NCBI GenBank assembly: GCA_963789225.1
Contig: CAWBKD010000017.1
Location: 62,001 to 126,000, forward strand
DNA length: 64,000 bases
From: Palsa-504 sp963789225
GTDB taxonomy: Bacteria; Actinomycetota; Actinomycetes; Streptosporangiales; Streptosporangiaceae
Reading direction: 5' to 3'
Shown: in pieces, positions 1 through 9,097 of the stretch
Numbering within the stretch: the stretch's first letter is position 1
Layout of the letters: every line of letters starts with the position of its first letter
The notes under the pieces: model-generated
What the model saw: the letters and a program-made list of their open reading frames with translations, nothing else
Told to the model about the DNA's origin: nothing
The model's database searches: none
Position numbers and translations under genes: made by a program

Positions 1-2
1 TG

Positions 3-503
3 TGGCGGACGGTCGCGGTGGTCGGCGTGTCCGGATCGGGCAAGACGTCGCTGGCCATGGGCACCCTGTACGCCGAGGGCCTGCACCGGTTCCTGGAGAG
101 CCTGAGCACCTACAGCCGACGGCGGCTGACCCAGGCCCAGCGACCGGACGTGGACCGGATCGAGCACCTGCCGCCTGCGCTCGCCCTGCGGCAGCGCCCG
201 CCGATACCGGGGCCGCGCAGCACGGTCGGCACGATGTCCGAGGTGCTCAACGACGTGTTCGACCGGCTGCTGGCGGCCGGGGCCACGATCATCGTCATCG
301 ACCACGACCTGGACCTGCTCGCCGTCGCCGACCATCTGATCGACATGGGGCCGGGGGGCGGCCCGGATGGCGGCCGCATCGTCGCCGCGGGCCCGCCGGA
401 GCACGTCGCGCGCGACCCGGGCAGCGTGACCGGTCCGTGGCTGGCCGAGCACCTAGGCTGGCCCGAGGACCACGAGGACGAAGTCCTCGTGAGACACACG
501 TAA
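3..503 (+). pseudogene. UvrA-like ABC protein with the central region missing; open at left edge
   Basis: The reading frame is open at the window edge. It begins with the first UvrA nucleotide-binding domain: Walker A GVSGSGKT, then YAEGLHRFLESLSTYSRR and the RSTVGT segment. Directly after this it jumps to the last part of a UvrA protein, with IDHDLDLLAVADHLIDMGP and a G-rich stretch ending in IVAAGPPEHVARD. Everything normally between them is absent: zinc modules, signature motifs and the second Walker A, several hundred residues. The join is in frame. UvrA and its drug-resistance relatives (DrrC type) need two complete ATPase domains, so this product should not work as one. It may be an internally deleted remnant or an assembly artefact. 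Confidence 0.75.
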
Positions 504-522
504 CAGCCTGGAGAATTCTGGC

Positions 523-3255
523 ATGGGTGACACGGTCTACGCCGCCGGGGAAGCCGTGGGGAAGACCGAATTCCGGCTGACCGTGAACGGCGCGGAGCGC
601 GGCGTGACCTGCGAGCCGGACACGCCGTTGCTCGACGTGCTCCGCCATGACCTGGGCCTGGCCGGGCCGAAGTTCGGCTGCGGGATAGGGCTGTGCGGGG
701 CGTGCTCGGTGCTCATCGAGGGTCGCGCCCGCTCGTCCTGCGACCTGCCGGTATCGGCCGTCGTCGGCCCGGTCACCACCCTGGAGGGGCTGCCGGGTGA
801 CGACGGCCGGCTCCACCCGGTCCAGCAGGCGTTCATCGACGAGCAGGCCGCCCAGTGCGGCTACTGCACCTCCGGCATGGTGACAGCGGCGGCCGGCCTG
901 CTGCGCGAACGTCCCGCCCCGACCGAGCAGGAGGTGCGGGAGGCTCTCGACGGCAATCTGTGCCGCTGCGGGACGCACGGGCGCGTCATCCGCGCCGTGC
1001 TGAAGGCAGCCGGGCAACTGCCTGCCAGCCAGGCCACGCCGGAGGTTCCCGCTAGCGACACCCCGTCCGAAGAGGGCCCGGTGCCCGCGCCGGCGTCCGG
1101 TTCACCTGCATCCCTGGCCGCTGCGCCTGCGAGGCCGGCGGGTGTTTCCCCGCTCCCGAAAGACCTGGCGGCCAATCCGCGGCTGTCCCTGTGGCTGGAT
1201 TTCAGCCGGGACGGGGAGGTCACGATCCGGACCGGGAAGGTGGAGTACGGCCAGGGCATATGGACCGCGCTGGCGCAGGTGGCCGCGGAGGAACTCCAGG
1301 TCGGCCTGGCCCGGGTGCGGGTGGCCCCGGTATCCACCAGCACCAGCCCGGACGAGGGTGTGACCTCGGGCAGCCTGTCGGTCCAGGATTCCGGTTCGGC
1401 GCTCAGGCAGGCGTGCGCGCAGGCCCGTGGCCTGCTGCTTGACGCCGCTGCGGCCAAGCTCGGCGTCGGCCGGGCGGCGCTGGCCGTGTCCGACGGGCAG
1501 ATCCGGACCCTGGACGGTCCGGCCGCCCTGAGCTACTGGACGCTGGCGCAGCCGGGAACGCTGGACCGGCCCGCTGACGTGCCAGTGCCGTCCCGGACGC
1601 CTGGGCAGTGGTCCGTCGCCGGGCGCAGTGCGCCCCGGCTGGACATCCCGGACAAGGTGACCGGGCGTCCGCGGTTCCTGCACGATCTGGTGCTGCCGGA
1701 CATGGCCTACGGCCGGGTGGTGCGGCCGCCCGCGCGGGCCGCCGACCTGACCGGGCTCGCTGACCTGGATCTGGGCCGCGAGGTGGTGCTGGTGCGCGAC
1801 GGCTCGTTCCTCGGCGTGGTGGCCCCCGCCGACCGGGCCGCACTGCGGGCCGCCCGGCGGGTCGCCCGCGCGGCACGCTGGCAGACGTCCCCGTCGCTGC
1901 CCGATCCGCGTGATGTGCGGGGGTTCCTGCTAGCGGCACCGTCGGAGGAGGAGACGGTGGTGGACCAACCGGGCGGGGACACCGCGGGCCTGGCCGCCCG
2001 CACGCTGACCGCCGAGTTCACGCGGCCGTTCCTGGCCCATGCCTCGATGGCGCCGAGCTGCGCGATCGCCCGCTGGGACGGCGAGTCCGTCACCGTGTGG
2101 AGTCACAGTCAGGGCATCTTCCCGCTGCGCGCGGCGATCGCGGCCGGGCTCGAGCTGCAGGCCGGGCAGGTGGCGGTGCACTACGTGGAGGGTGCCGGGG
2201 TCTACGGCCAGAACGGCGCGGACGACGTGGCCCTGGACGCGGTCCTCCTGGCGCGGGCGGTCCCGGGCCGGGCGGTGCGGGTGCTGTGGACCCGCGAGGA
2301 CGAGATGTGCTGGGCTCCGCTGGGGTCGGCCATGCTCGCGCGGCTCTCCGCCGGTCTTGACGCCAGGGGCCGGATCGTGACCTGGCGGCAGGATGTGTGG
2401 AGTAACGGCTTCATCGGCCGGCCCGGCAGCGGCGGGAAGCCGCGCCTGCTGGCCCTAACCCACCTGGCCGGAGGCGTCCCGATGCCGCCGGCGCCCGACG
2501 GCCCGCCGGCTGGCTGGATGGGCTCCACGCGCAATGCGGTACCCGGCTACGACATCCCGGTCGTGCAGGTCACCCGGCACCGGCTGCTGGACATGCCGAT
2601 CCGGACCTCGTCGCTGCGTTCGCTCGGCGCGCATCTGAATGTGTTCGCCATCGAGTCATTCATGGACGAGCTGGCCGCTGCGGCCAGTGCCGACCCGGTG
2701 GCCTTCCGGCTGGCCCATCTCACCGACCGGCGGGCCCGGCAGGTCCTGACCGAGGCCGCGCACCTGGCCCGCTGGGATACCCGGGCCCGCCGCCAAGGCA
2801 CCGGCTACGGGGCTGCGGTGGCCCGTTATAAGGGAAACGCGGGGTACTGCGCCGCCATAGCCGAGGTGGCGGCCGATACGGATATCCGGCTGCACAGGCT
2901 GTGGCTCGCGGTGGACGTGGGCCGGGTCATCAACCCGGACGGGGTGATCAACCAGGTTGAAGGCGGTGCCGTGCAGAGCGCCAGCTGGACGCTGCGCGAG
3001 CAGGTCCGGTTCGACCGGGACCATATCACGTCGGCGAGCTGGGACAGCTACCCCATCCTCCGGTTCACCGAGGTTCCTGAGGTCATGGTGCGGATCGTGG
3101 ACGCGCCAGGCGAGGCCGAGACCGGCGCGGGCGAAGTCGCCCAGGGACCGGTCGCCGGTGCCATCGGCAACGCGGTCGCCGACGCGGTCGGGGTGCGCGT
3201 CCGCGACCTGCCGCTCACCCGCGAGCGAGTCGCCCGCGCGATCGAGGAGAGCTGA
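523..3255 (+). CDS. Fused [2Fe-2S]/molybdopterin oxidoreductase, isoquinoline 1-oxidoreductase-like
   Basis: The 910-residue protein carries two subunits in one chain. Residues 1-165 are the small iron-sulfur subunit: C53, C58, C61 and C73 fit the plant-type cluster, and C112, C115, C147 and C149 fit the second cluster. A Pro/Ala-rich linker at about 170-205 leads to the large molybdenum-cofactor subunit of the xanthine oxidase family. Its C-terminal part has the GAGE motif, whose Glu is the expected active-site base. No FAD subunit gene is adjacent, as in IorAB-type enzymes that pass electrons to a cytochrome or similar acceptor. The expected reaction is hydroxylation of a heterocycle or aldehyde; the substrate is unknown. 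ATG at 523 starts the conserved region. Confidence 0.85.
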   Translation: MGDTVYAAGEAVGKTEFRLTVNGAERGVTCEPDTPLLDVLRHDLGLAGPKFGCGIGLCGACSVLIEGRARSSCDLPVSAVVGPVTTLEGLPGDDGRLHPVQQAFIDEQAAQCGYCTSGMVTAAAGLLRERPAPTEQEVREALDGNLCRCGTHGRVIRAVLKAAGQLPASQATPEVPASDTPSEEGPVPAPASGSPASLAAAPARPAGVSPLPKDLAANPRLSLWLDFSRDGEVTIRTGKVEYGQGIWTALAQVAAEELQVGLARVRVAPVSTSTSPDEGVTSGSLSVQDSGSALRQACAQARGLLLDAAAAKLGVGRAALAVSDGQIRTLDGPAALSYWTLAQPGTLDRPADVPVPSRTPGQWSVAGRSAPRLDIPDKVTGRPRFLHDLVLPDMAYGRVVRPPARAADLTGLADLDLGREVVLVRDGSFLGVVAPADRAALRAARRVARAARWQTSPSLPDPRDVRGFLLAAPSEEETVVDQPGGDTAGLAARTLTAEFTRPFLAHASMAPSCAIARWDGESVTVWSHSQGIFPLRAAIAAGLELQAGQVAVHYVEGAGVYGQNGADDVALDAVLLARAVPGRAVRVLWTREDEMCWAPLGSAMLARLSAGLDARGRIVTWRQDVWSNGFIGRPGSGGKPRLLALTHLAGGVPMPPAPDGPPAGWMGSTRNAVPGYDIPVVQVTRHRLLDMPIRTSSLRSLGAHLNVFAIESFMDELAAAASADPVAFRLAHLTDRRARQVLTEAAHLARWDTRARRQGTGYGAAVARYKGNAGYCAAIAEVAADTDIRLHRLWLAVDVGRVINPDGVINQVEGGAVQSASWTLREQVRFDRDHITSASWDSYPILRFTEVPEVMVRIVDAPGEAETGAGEVAQGPVAGAIGNAVADAVGVRVRDLPLTRERVARAIEES

Positions 3256-3345
3256 CCGCGGCGTCTCGTCGGCGTGACCCACGTAGATCGCCGGAATCTG
3301 GTGATGCCTGGTCACCTTCCGTATGGCGAATCTGAACATGCCTGA

Positions 3346-3510
3346 ACGACTTTGCCGGAGGTGGCCAGCGAGATGCGTCACAGGACATTGCTGGGCCGGT
3401 TCGGCCAGCCCGAGGAGGTGGCCAACGTCGCGTTGTTCCTCGCCTGCGACGAGAGCTCCTACGTGACCGGCATCGACGTCGTGGTCGATGGCGGCATGAA
3501 GGTCTGGTGA
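3346..3510 (+). pseudogene. C-terminal stub of a short-chain dehydrogenase/reductase
   Basis: From a stop at 3343-3345 the frame stays open to TGA at 3510 and encodes GRFGQPEEVANVALFLACD, then SSYVTGIDVVVDGGMKVW. This is the usual end of a classical SDR enzyme (the PEEVA, SSYVTG and DGG segments). The Rossmann fold and the YxxxK catalytic region are absent, and about 200 residues are missing. A GTG at 3361 could start a 49-residue peptide, but no function is likely. The stub ends four bases before the MFS gene, so the intact SDR was probably once in an operon with it. Confidence 0.8.
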
Positions 3511-3514
3511 GACC

Positions 3515-4762
3515 GTGCCTAGGCAACGACCGGCTATCGGCTTCTGGGCCGTGGCGTTCGCGTTCCTCGTCGTCATGATGTTCGCGACGCTGCCCAGCCC
3601 GCTGTACGGCTTGTACCGGACACGAGATCATCTGTCAGCGTTCACGATCACTGTGGTCTTTGCGATCTTCGCGGTCGGCACGATTATCACGCTGCTTGCG
3701 GAGCGCTCGATCGCCGCGCGCTTCGGGCGCCGGGGCGCGATGCTCGGCGGCGTGGTGACGATGATGGTGGCAGCCGGGCTGCTCGCGGCGTGGAAGGATC
3801 TGCCCGGGCTGCTGATCGGGCGCCTGCTCACCGGGGTGGCGATCGGGCTGGCCGCTGGCGTCGCGATCCCGTACCTGATCGAGCTCCGGCTGCGCGCGGA
3901 TCCGAACGCGTCCCAGGTAGGCGCCCGGAACATCGGTACCGCGGTGAACGTGGGCGCACTCGGCCTCGGCCCGCTGGTCGCCGGCTGCCTGGCGCAGTGG
4001 GCGACCCAGCCGCTGACCCTGCCCTACCTCGTCATGGTCGCGCTCGGGGCGGCCGCCCTCATCGGCTTGGCGGCCGCACCCGAGACGGGTACGCCTACTC
4101 CGCGCCCCGCAGTGCAGAGCAGGCCGGCTGGTCCGGCACGCCGGGTCAGACTCCCGGTTCCGGCAGCAGGCGGGACAATCGCCGCCTTTGCGGCGTCGGG
4201 CCTGTTCGCGGGGCTGTCCGGACTCATCCTGGCCACCACGCTGCACCAGACCTCACACGCACTATCCGGGGCAGCGCTGTTCCTAGTGTTCACGGCGGGA
4301 GTGGCCGCGCAGCTGTCAACGAACCGGCTACAGGCGTCGCGCGTGCTCGCGCTCGGCACGATCTCCATGATCGCAGGTCTGGTGCTGATCGTTATCGCCG
4401 TCCGTCTTTCCGCGCCAAGCCTGGCGCTGTTCCTGATCGGGGGCGCGCTGATCGGCGCGGGCGCAGGTGCGATCTACAAGGGCACCACCGGGATCGTGCT
4501 CGAGGCAACCGCGCCAGAAGACCGTGTCGCCATGACGTCGGCTCTCGTCATCGCCGTCTTCGTGGGACTCTCAGTCCCCGTGATCGGCGCCGGGATCGCG
4601 CTTGACCAGGGCGCCAGCGCATCCAACACCGTGCTCGGATTCGCCATCCTCGTCGCGCTGGGCGTCTCCGTTTCCGGCTGGGCGCTACTGGGACGCCGGC
4701 CTGTCGTCCCGCAGCAAGCCGCGCAGCACGCCACGCCCGCGCCGAAGGAGCTATCGCCGTAA
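3515..4762 (+). CDS. Major facilitator superfamily transporter
   Basis: This 415-residue membrane protein has about twelve hydrophobic segments. The loop between segments 2 and 3 carries the MFS signature region (AARFGRRGAMLGG), and segment 4 carries GRLLTGVAIGLAAG. A polar central loop at about residues 190-210 divides the two halves. It is likely a proton-driven exporter of a small molecule, but the sequence does not give the substrate. The start is GTG at 3515, four bases after the SDR stub, which suggests translational coupling to the now-lost dehydrogenase. Confidence 0.85.
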   Translation: MPRQRPAIGFWAVAFAFLVVMMFATLPSPLYGLYRTRDHLSAFTITVVFAIFAVGTIITLLAERSIAARFGRRGAMLGGVVTMMVAAGLLAAWKDLPGLLIGRLLTGVAIGLAAGVAIPYLIELRLRADPNASQVGARNIGTAVNVGALGLGPLVAGCLAQWATQPLTLPYLVMVALGAAALIGLAAAPETGTPTPRPAVQSRPAGPARRVRLPVPAAGGTIAAFAASGLFAGLSGLILATTLHQTSHALSGAALFLVFTAGVAAQLSTNRLQASRVLALGTISMIAGLVLIVIAVRLSAPSLALFLIGGALIGAGAGAIYKGTTGIVLEATAPEDRVAMTSALVIAVFVGLSVPVIGAGIALDQGASASNTVLGFAILVALGVSVSGWALLGRRPVVPQQAAQHATPAPKELSP

Positions 4763-4842
4763 GGCCCGGCCAGCCACCATCCTCTGACCCGCGAGAGCGT
4801 CGCCCCCCAAAGCGCCCTGCTCGGCACCGGATAAGGACGTCG

Positions 4843-5484
4843 TTAGGCGGTGGCCGTCGCCCGGTAGGGGCGGAAGAACGCGCGCAGCTCCTGCGCGTAG
4901 ACTTCGGGCTCCTCGAACGGCGCGAAGTGCCCGCCGCGCGCGGGCTCGGTCACGCGCACGACGTTCGCCACGCGCTCGAGCCACGCCCGGGGCGGGCGAC
5001 CGATGTCGGCCGTGAACAGCGCGAAGCCGGACGGCACTTCGACCCGGCGGGCGAGCTGCGCCGGCGGGATCGCCGCGTTCGCGTGGTACATGCGCATCGA
5101 CGAGCCGATCGTGCCGGTGAGCCAGTAGATCGTGACGTTCGTCAGGATCTCGTCCTTCGTGAAGGACCGCTCGATCTCGCCGTCGCAATCGCTCCACGCC
5201 CGGAGCTTCTCGGTGATCCACGCCGCGAGCCCGGCGGGGGAGTCGGTGAGCCCGACGGCGGCGGTCTGGGGCTTCGTGCGGTGCATGGCTCCGTAGGCGC
5301 CCTCGGCCGCGCCCCAGGCCGCGGCGCGCTCGAGCCAGGCGCGCTCCTCGGGTGCGAGGTCCGCCGGGTCGCCGGTGACGACGGGCAGGCCCGCGTCCAT
5401 CCGGTGGACGGCCGCGACCCGGCCAGGGTGGTCGAGCCCGAGGTAGCGGCTCACGTGGCTGCCGATGTCCCCGGCCAGCGCACG
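4843..5484 (-). pseudogene. C-terminal half of an epoxide hydrolase (alpha/beta hydrolase)
   Basis: Reading leftward, the frame contains AGDIGSHVSRYLGLDHP (the nucleophile elbow with Asp at about 5467-5469), the cap-domain region, FTADIGRPPRAW near the acid residue, and GGHFAPFEEPE with the catalytic His. These match the second half of EHN-type epoxide hydrolases. The N-terminal EHN domain and about 180-190 residues are absent. The match stops near 5475-5484, exactly where a plus-strand dehydrogenase fragment begins. A GTG at 5454 could start a 203-residue product, but that would lose the nucleophile. Confidence 0.75.
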
Positions 5485-5883
5485 ATCTGGGCCGGCGAGG
5501 CCGGAGCCGGGACCCGGTTGAAGCTGGTGAACAACACCTGGCTGGCGTTCGCGACCGAAGCGGTTGCCGCGTCGGTGGCCCTGGCCCGGCGGCTGGGCCT
5601 GGAGGCCGGGACGGTGCTGGACGCGCTGGGCGGCAGCCCGCTGGTGTCTCCGTGGCAGGCAGCCAAGCTACAACGCATCGCCGAGGGCGAGTTCTCGGCG
5701 CAGTTCGCGCTGTCGCTGGCGCTCAAGGACGTGCATCTGGCTCTGCAGGCGTCGGGTGACGGCCGGTTCGCCGTCCTGGCCTGCCTGGCTGACGAATGGC
5801 AGCAGGCCGTCGATCAAGGACTCGGTGGACAGGACCTGACCGTCGTCACGCGCGCGATCGGACAGCGGGAAGGTCCGCCATGA
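5464..5883 (+). pseudogene. C-terminal half of a 3-hydroxyisobutyrate dehydrogenase-like protein
   Basis: The frame encodes GQRTIWAGEAGAGTRLKLVN and continues NTWLAFATEAVAASVALARR, a typical all-helical C-terminal domain of the beta-hydroxyacid dehydrogenase family with the conserved Lys in RLKLVNN. The N-terminal NAD-binding Rossmann domain is missing. The upstream open frame is only the antisense of the epoxide hydrolase remnant. No start codon or binding site precedes the homologous region. It is a remnant produced by the same junction that cut the hydrolase. Confidence 0.75.
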
Positions 5884-5959
5884 CCGGTGCCGGGATGGGT
5901 TCTGGGCACCAGAGCTCGGCGGGGAAGGCGCTCTCCCGGAGCTGCACCCCGACGATCTG

Positions 5960-7579
5960 TCAGGCGTCTGCTGCGGGGCGGAGCAGGTCGCGGTCGAGTA
6001 CGAGCGGTACGAGCATCTCGCGGTAGCCGTGCTCGTCGAACAGCACGGTGATGTGGTCGCCGTCGTAGCGCTGGACCGTTCCTTTGCCCCAGCGCTCGCT
6101 GGCCACGCGGGTGCCGGCGGCGAACGGGACGCCGGCGGGCGGCGTCTCGGGGTGGTCGAGGTCGTTGTCGCAGTTCCCGCAGGGGCCGGGGTAATCCTGC
6201 CCGAAATAGGTCAGCAGGAACGACCGTCGGCATCCGGGGTGCTCCGCGTAGCGGCGCATCATGGTCAGCCGGGTGCGCTCCACCTCGTCTTCGCGCTGGG
6301 TCTGGGTTTCCGATGCGGCCAGCGCCTGCGCGACGCTCATCGTCTCGGTCCAGCGGACCTGGCCGCCGGCCGGCCACTGGGCCGCGCCGAGATCGGCCAG
6401 CCGGACCAGCGCGGCTGTCTGCTGCCGCGTACCGGGCTCGATCGGCTGGCCTGCGGCGAGCGCGGCCGCAGCCGGCGCTACCGCCTCGGCGGAGACGCCG
6501 CGGGTGCTGAGGTGACGTGCCATCTCGAAGTCCTGGTAGCGGTAGAGCAGCCGCGCGCGGGAGGCGTGGCCGTCCCGGCCGGCGCGCCCGGACTCCTGGT
6601 AGTACGCGTCCAGCGAGGGCGGCGGATCGACGTGCAGGACCCAGCGCACGTCCGCCTTGTCGATCCCCATGCCGAACGCGACCGTGGCCGTGATGATGCG
6701 GGCCGAGCCGCTCAGGAACGCCTGCATCGCGTCCCGCCGGACGCGGGCGGACAGCCCGGCATGGTAGAGCGTCACCTGCTCGCCCGCCGCGGACAGCGTG
6801 TCGTAGGCTGCCTGCGCGCTGGCGTGCGTCGCCGCGTAGACGATCCCCGGGCCGGCCAGCTTGCCCGCCTGGCTGGCCAGCTCCTGCTGTTTGTCTGCCG
6901 CGGTGAGCGCCCGGTGCACCGACAGCTGGATGGACGGCCGGTCGAAGTCGCCGATGACCACCACGGGATCGGTCAGGGCGAGCCGCCGGATGATCTCCTG
7001 CCGCACGGGGGGCGCGGCGGTCGCGGTCAGCGCCAGGCGGACCGGCGCGCCGACCGCCTCGGCCTGCGCGCCCAGCCGCATGTAGTCCGGGCGGAAATCG
7101 TGGCCCCACTGGCTGATCAGGTGCGCCTCGTCCACGACGAACAGGCCCGGCCGGGCGCGCCGTAGCGCCTCCCGGGTCGTGGCGTTGGCCAGCTGCTCGG
7201 GCGCCAAGAACACGAACGTGCCCGACTCGCACGAGGCCAGCAGCGCATCGGTATGCGCCCCGGCCGACTGCTGGGAGTTCAGCACGACGGCCTGCAGGTC
7301 CGCCGCGCGCAGGTGAGCCAGCTGATCGTCCTGCAGCGCGATCAGCGGCGAGACGATGACCGTCGGCCCGTCCCGCAGTATCCCCGCCAGTTCGTAGATC
7401 GCCGACTTCCCGCCGCCGGTCGGCAGCACCGCCAGCACGTCACGACCGCCGGCCAACGCCCGGACCGCATCTGCCTGTCCAGGACGAAGCCTCTCGAAGC
7501 CCAGACGCTCCCGCGCGAGTTCCTCAATCCCGGCCCAACCTCGCCGGACGCCGGGGGCGTCCGGGTATTGCGCCGTCAC
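5960..7579 (-). CDS. recQ: RecQ-family ATP-dependent DNA helicase
   Basis: The 539-residue superfamily 2 helicase should unwind DNA 3' to 5' in recombination and repair. Visible motifs are the Q-motif region FERLRPGQADAVRAL, Walker A LPTGGGKSA (Gly where many RecQ proteins have Thr), the DEAH box in VVDEAHLISQWGHDFRP, TATAAP (motif III), and motif VI in YQESGRAGRDG. A RecQ zinc-binding region follows with cysteines in GCRRSFLLTYFG and PGPCGNCDN. There is no HRDC domain. It lies 16 bases downstream of an ATP-dependent DNA ligase gene on the same strand, so the two probably form a repair operon. The start is GTG at 7579. Confidence 0.9.
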   Translation of the reverse strand: MTAQYPDAPGVRRGWAGIEELARERLGFERLRPGQADAVRALAGGRDVLAVLPTGGGKSAIYELAGILRDGPTVIVSPLIALQDDQLAHLRAADLQAVVLNSQQSAGAHTDALLASCESGTFVFLAPEQLANATTREALRRARPGLFVVDEAHLISQWGHDFRPDYMRLGAQAEAVGAPVRLALTATAAPPVRQEIIRRLALTDPVVVIGDFDRPSIQLSVHRALTAADKQQELASQAGKLAGPGIVYAATHASAQAAYDTLSAAGEQVTLYHAGLSARVRRDAMQAFLSGSARIITATVAFGMGIDKADVRWVLHVDPPPSLDAYYQESGRAGRDGHASRARLLYRYQDFEMARHLSTRGVSAEAVAPAAAALAAGQPIEPGTRQQTAALVRLADLGAAQWPAGGQVRWTETMSVAQALAASETQTQREDEVERTRLTMMRRYAEHPGCRRSFLLTYFGQDYPGPCGNCDNDLDHPETPPAGVPFAAGTRVASERWGKGTVQRYDGDHITVLFDEHGYREMLVPLVLDRDLLRPAADA

Positions 7580-7595
7580 CAGGCCGGCCGGGCGC

Positions 7596-8633
7596 TCACG
7601 ACCGGTCTTCCCCGCTGGCTGGGATCTCCCGGACCACGTCGCGAGGATCCTTGTCGTCCCGCAGCCCCTGGAACCGTGGGTGGCGGAGCTCCCCCGCGTC
7701 GGTCCATTCGGTGAATGCGACCTGGCCGACGAGCCGCGGCTCGACCCAGTGCACCCGTGAGCGCGGCAGTTGGCCGACGGCGAAGGCGGGGGTGGGCCGC
7801 TGGATGGCGGCTAGGCGGTCATGCAGGCTGCGCAGCGTCTGGTTGTCGAAGCCGGTGCCCACCTTGCCCGCGTAGACGAGCCGACCGCTCGTGTCGTAGT
7901 AGCCAAGCAGCAGCGCGCCGAACCCGATGCGCGAGCGCTGCGGGTCCGTGAAGCCGCCGATGACGAACTCCTGGCCCGTGATGCACTTAAACTTCAGCCA
8001 GTCCTTGGTCCGTCCGGCGCGGTACGGCGAGTCTGCCCGTTTGGCGATGAGACCTTCCCAGCCCAGGCGGCACGCCTCGTGGTAGTACGCCTCCCCATCG
8101 GTGTCCCGGTGCTCGGTGTAGCGCAGCGGACGGTCGAAGGACAGCAGCCCGCGCAGGATCTGCTTGCGTTCCAGCAGCGGCAGCGGCCGGGTGTCCCGGT
8201 TACCGGCGTACAGCACGTCGAAAAGGTAGAAGTAAGCAGGCACCGCGGCGAGCAGGGTCTCGCTGGGCTGGGCCTGGCCTAGCCGCTGCTGTAGCTGCTC
8301 GAAACGGGTCTGGCTCCCGTCGAACGCCATGATCTCCCCATCGACGACGCAAGCCTCACGGCCCTGGGCGGCCAGCGCGTCCGCGATCTCCGGGAACGTT
8401 GTGGTGATCTCATGCTGGTTGCGGGTCATCAGCCGCACCGCGCTGCCGTCTGCGAACGCCAGGCAGCGTTCACCGTCGAGCTTGCGCTCGAAGATCCAGG
8501 CCGGATCGGAGAACCTGTCCTCGGTGAGCGTGGCCAGCTCGGGTTCCAGCCACGCGGGCAGGCCGCCCCCGCCCTGCCGCACCGGTGGAACAGCATGTGC
8601 CGCGTGGCGATCAGTCACGGTGGCCCCACGCAC
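7596..8633 (-). CDS. ATP-dependent DNA ligase
   Basis: This 345-residue enzyme resembles the ligase domain of LigD and the stand-alone LigC-type ligases. It has the nucleotidyltransferase motifs in order: motif I ERKLDGER with the adenylated Lys, motif III VVDGEIMAF, YLFDVLY, motif IV EGLIAKR, and motif V DWLKFKC, followed by an OB-fold. No polymerase or nuclease domain is attached and no ku gene is in the window. It should seal nicks in repair, possibly with the RecQ encoded just downstream. The main replicative ligase, ligA, is separate at 35.3-37.5 kb. The N-terminal start is uncertain because the first 20 residues are not conserved-looking. Confidence 0.85.
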   Translation of the reverse strand: MRGATVTDRHAAHAVPPVRQGGGGLPAWLEPELATLTEDRFSDPAWIFERKLDGERCLAFADGSAVRLMTRNQHEITTTFPEIADALAAQGREACVVDGEIMAFDGSQTRFEQLQQRLGQAQPSETLLAAVPAYFYLFDVLYAGNRDTRPLPLLERKQILRGLLSFDRPLRYTEHRDTDGEAYYHEACRLGWEGLIAKRADSPYRAGRTKDWLKFKCITGQEFVIGGFTDPQRSRIGFGALLLGYYDTSGRLVYAGKVGTGFDNQTLRSLHDRLAAIQRPTPAFAVGQLPRSRVHWVEPRLVGQVAFTEWTDAGELRHPRFQGLRDDKDPRDVVREIPASGEDRS

Positions 8634-9067
8634 CCGGCTTCAGGTTCGGGGCATGCCACTCAGCCGCCATCGGTCACGCCCGTCCCGCTTGCGCGCCTTT
8701 GCCGCTGGCCGCGCCTTTGCCGACCGCCATGCCCCCAGTCTGCCAGCTGCGGTCTGTTCGTTGCGCTGCGGCGCACCCTGGCCCGGCGCGGACGAGGCGT
8801 GCCAAGTCCCTGGCGCATAGCCCGCAGATCCCCTTCCCCGGTCTGAGCCGGGAGCGTTAGGGCGAAGGTGACGGTGAGGATGTTTAGCGCTGGGAGTGCT
8901 TGAAGACGCTGGTGCGGTGGCCGTGCCCGCACGGAGCGGGGGTCATCTCGGTTTCCTGGCCGCTGGCCCAGTCCCAGGCGCGGACACTGACGGGCGGCGG
9001 CTCTGCAGCCAGTGCGGCCGGATTGCGCCGCGGGAAACGGCGAGGCCGGCACCTGAACTACTATCCC
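8634..9067. other. Intergenic stretch without a supported gene
   Basis: About 430 bases separate the ligase start from the PadR operator. Apart from a short cupin-gene remnant near 8773-8820, none of the short open frames on either strand shows recognisable protein character. The minus strand should hold the ligase-recQ promoter, but no clear -10/-35 pair could be picked out. Confidence 0.5.
8773..8820 (+). pseudogene. Remnant of the 3' end of a cupin gene
   Basis: About 46 bases here match the end of the cupin gene at 13598-13891 with only a few differences. The translated frame reads PWPGADEACQVPGA, against PWPGPDEAYQVPGA in the intact gene. No upstream cupin sequence is recognisable. It is either a decayed second copy or a small duplicated piece. 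Confidence 0.55.
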
Positions 9068-9092
9068 AGAGAATACTCTCGTGGTATTCTCT
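9068..9092. promoter_or_regulatory. Inverted repeat before the PadR gene, probable autoregulatory operator
   Basis: Perfect 9-base arms AGAGAATAC and GTATTCTCT flank a 7-base spacer. The repeat ends five bases before the PadR ATG, so it must cover the promoter or the first transcribed bases. PadR regulators usually bind such palindromes and repress their own operon. There is no room for a normal ribosome-binding site, so the transcript may be leaderless. Confidence 0.6.
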
Positions 9093-9097
9093 CGGTT

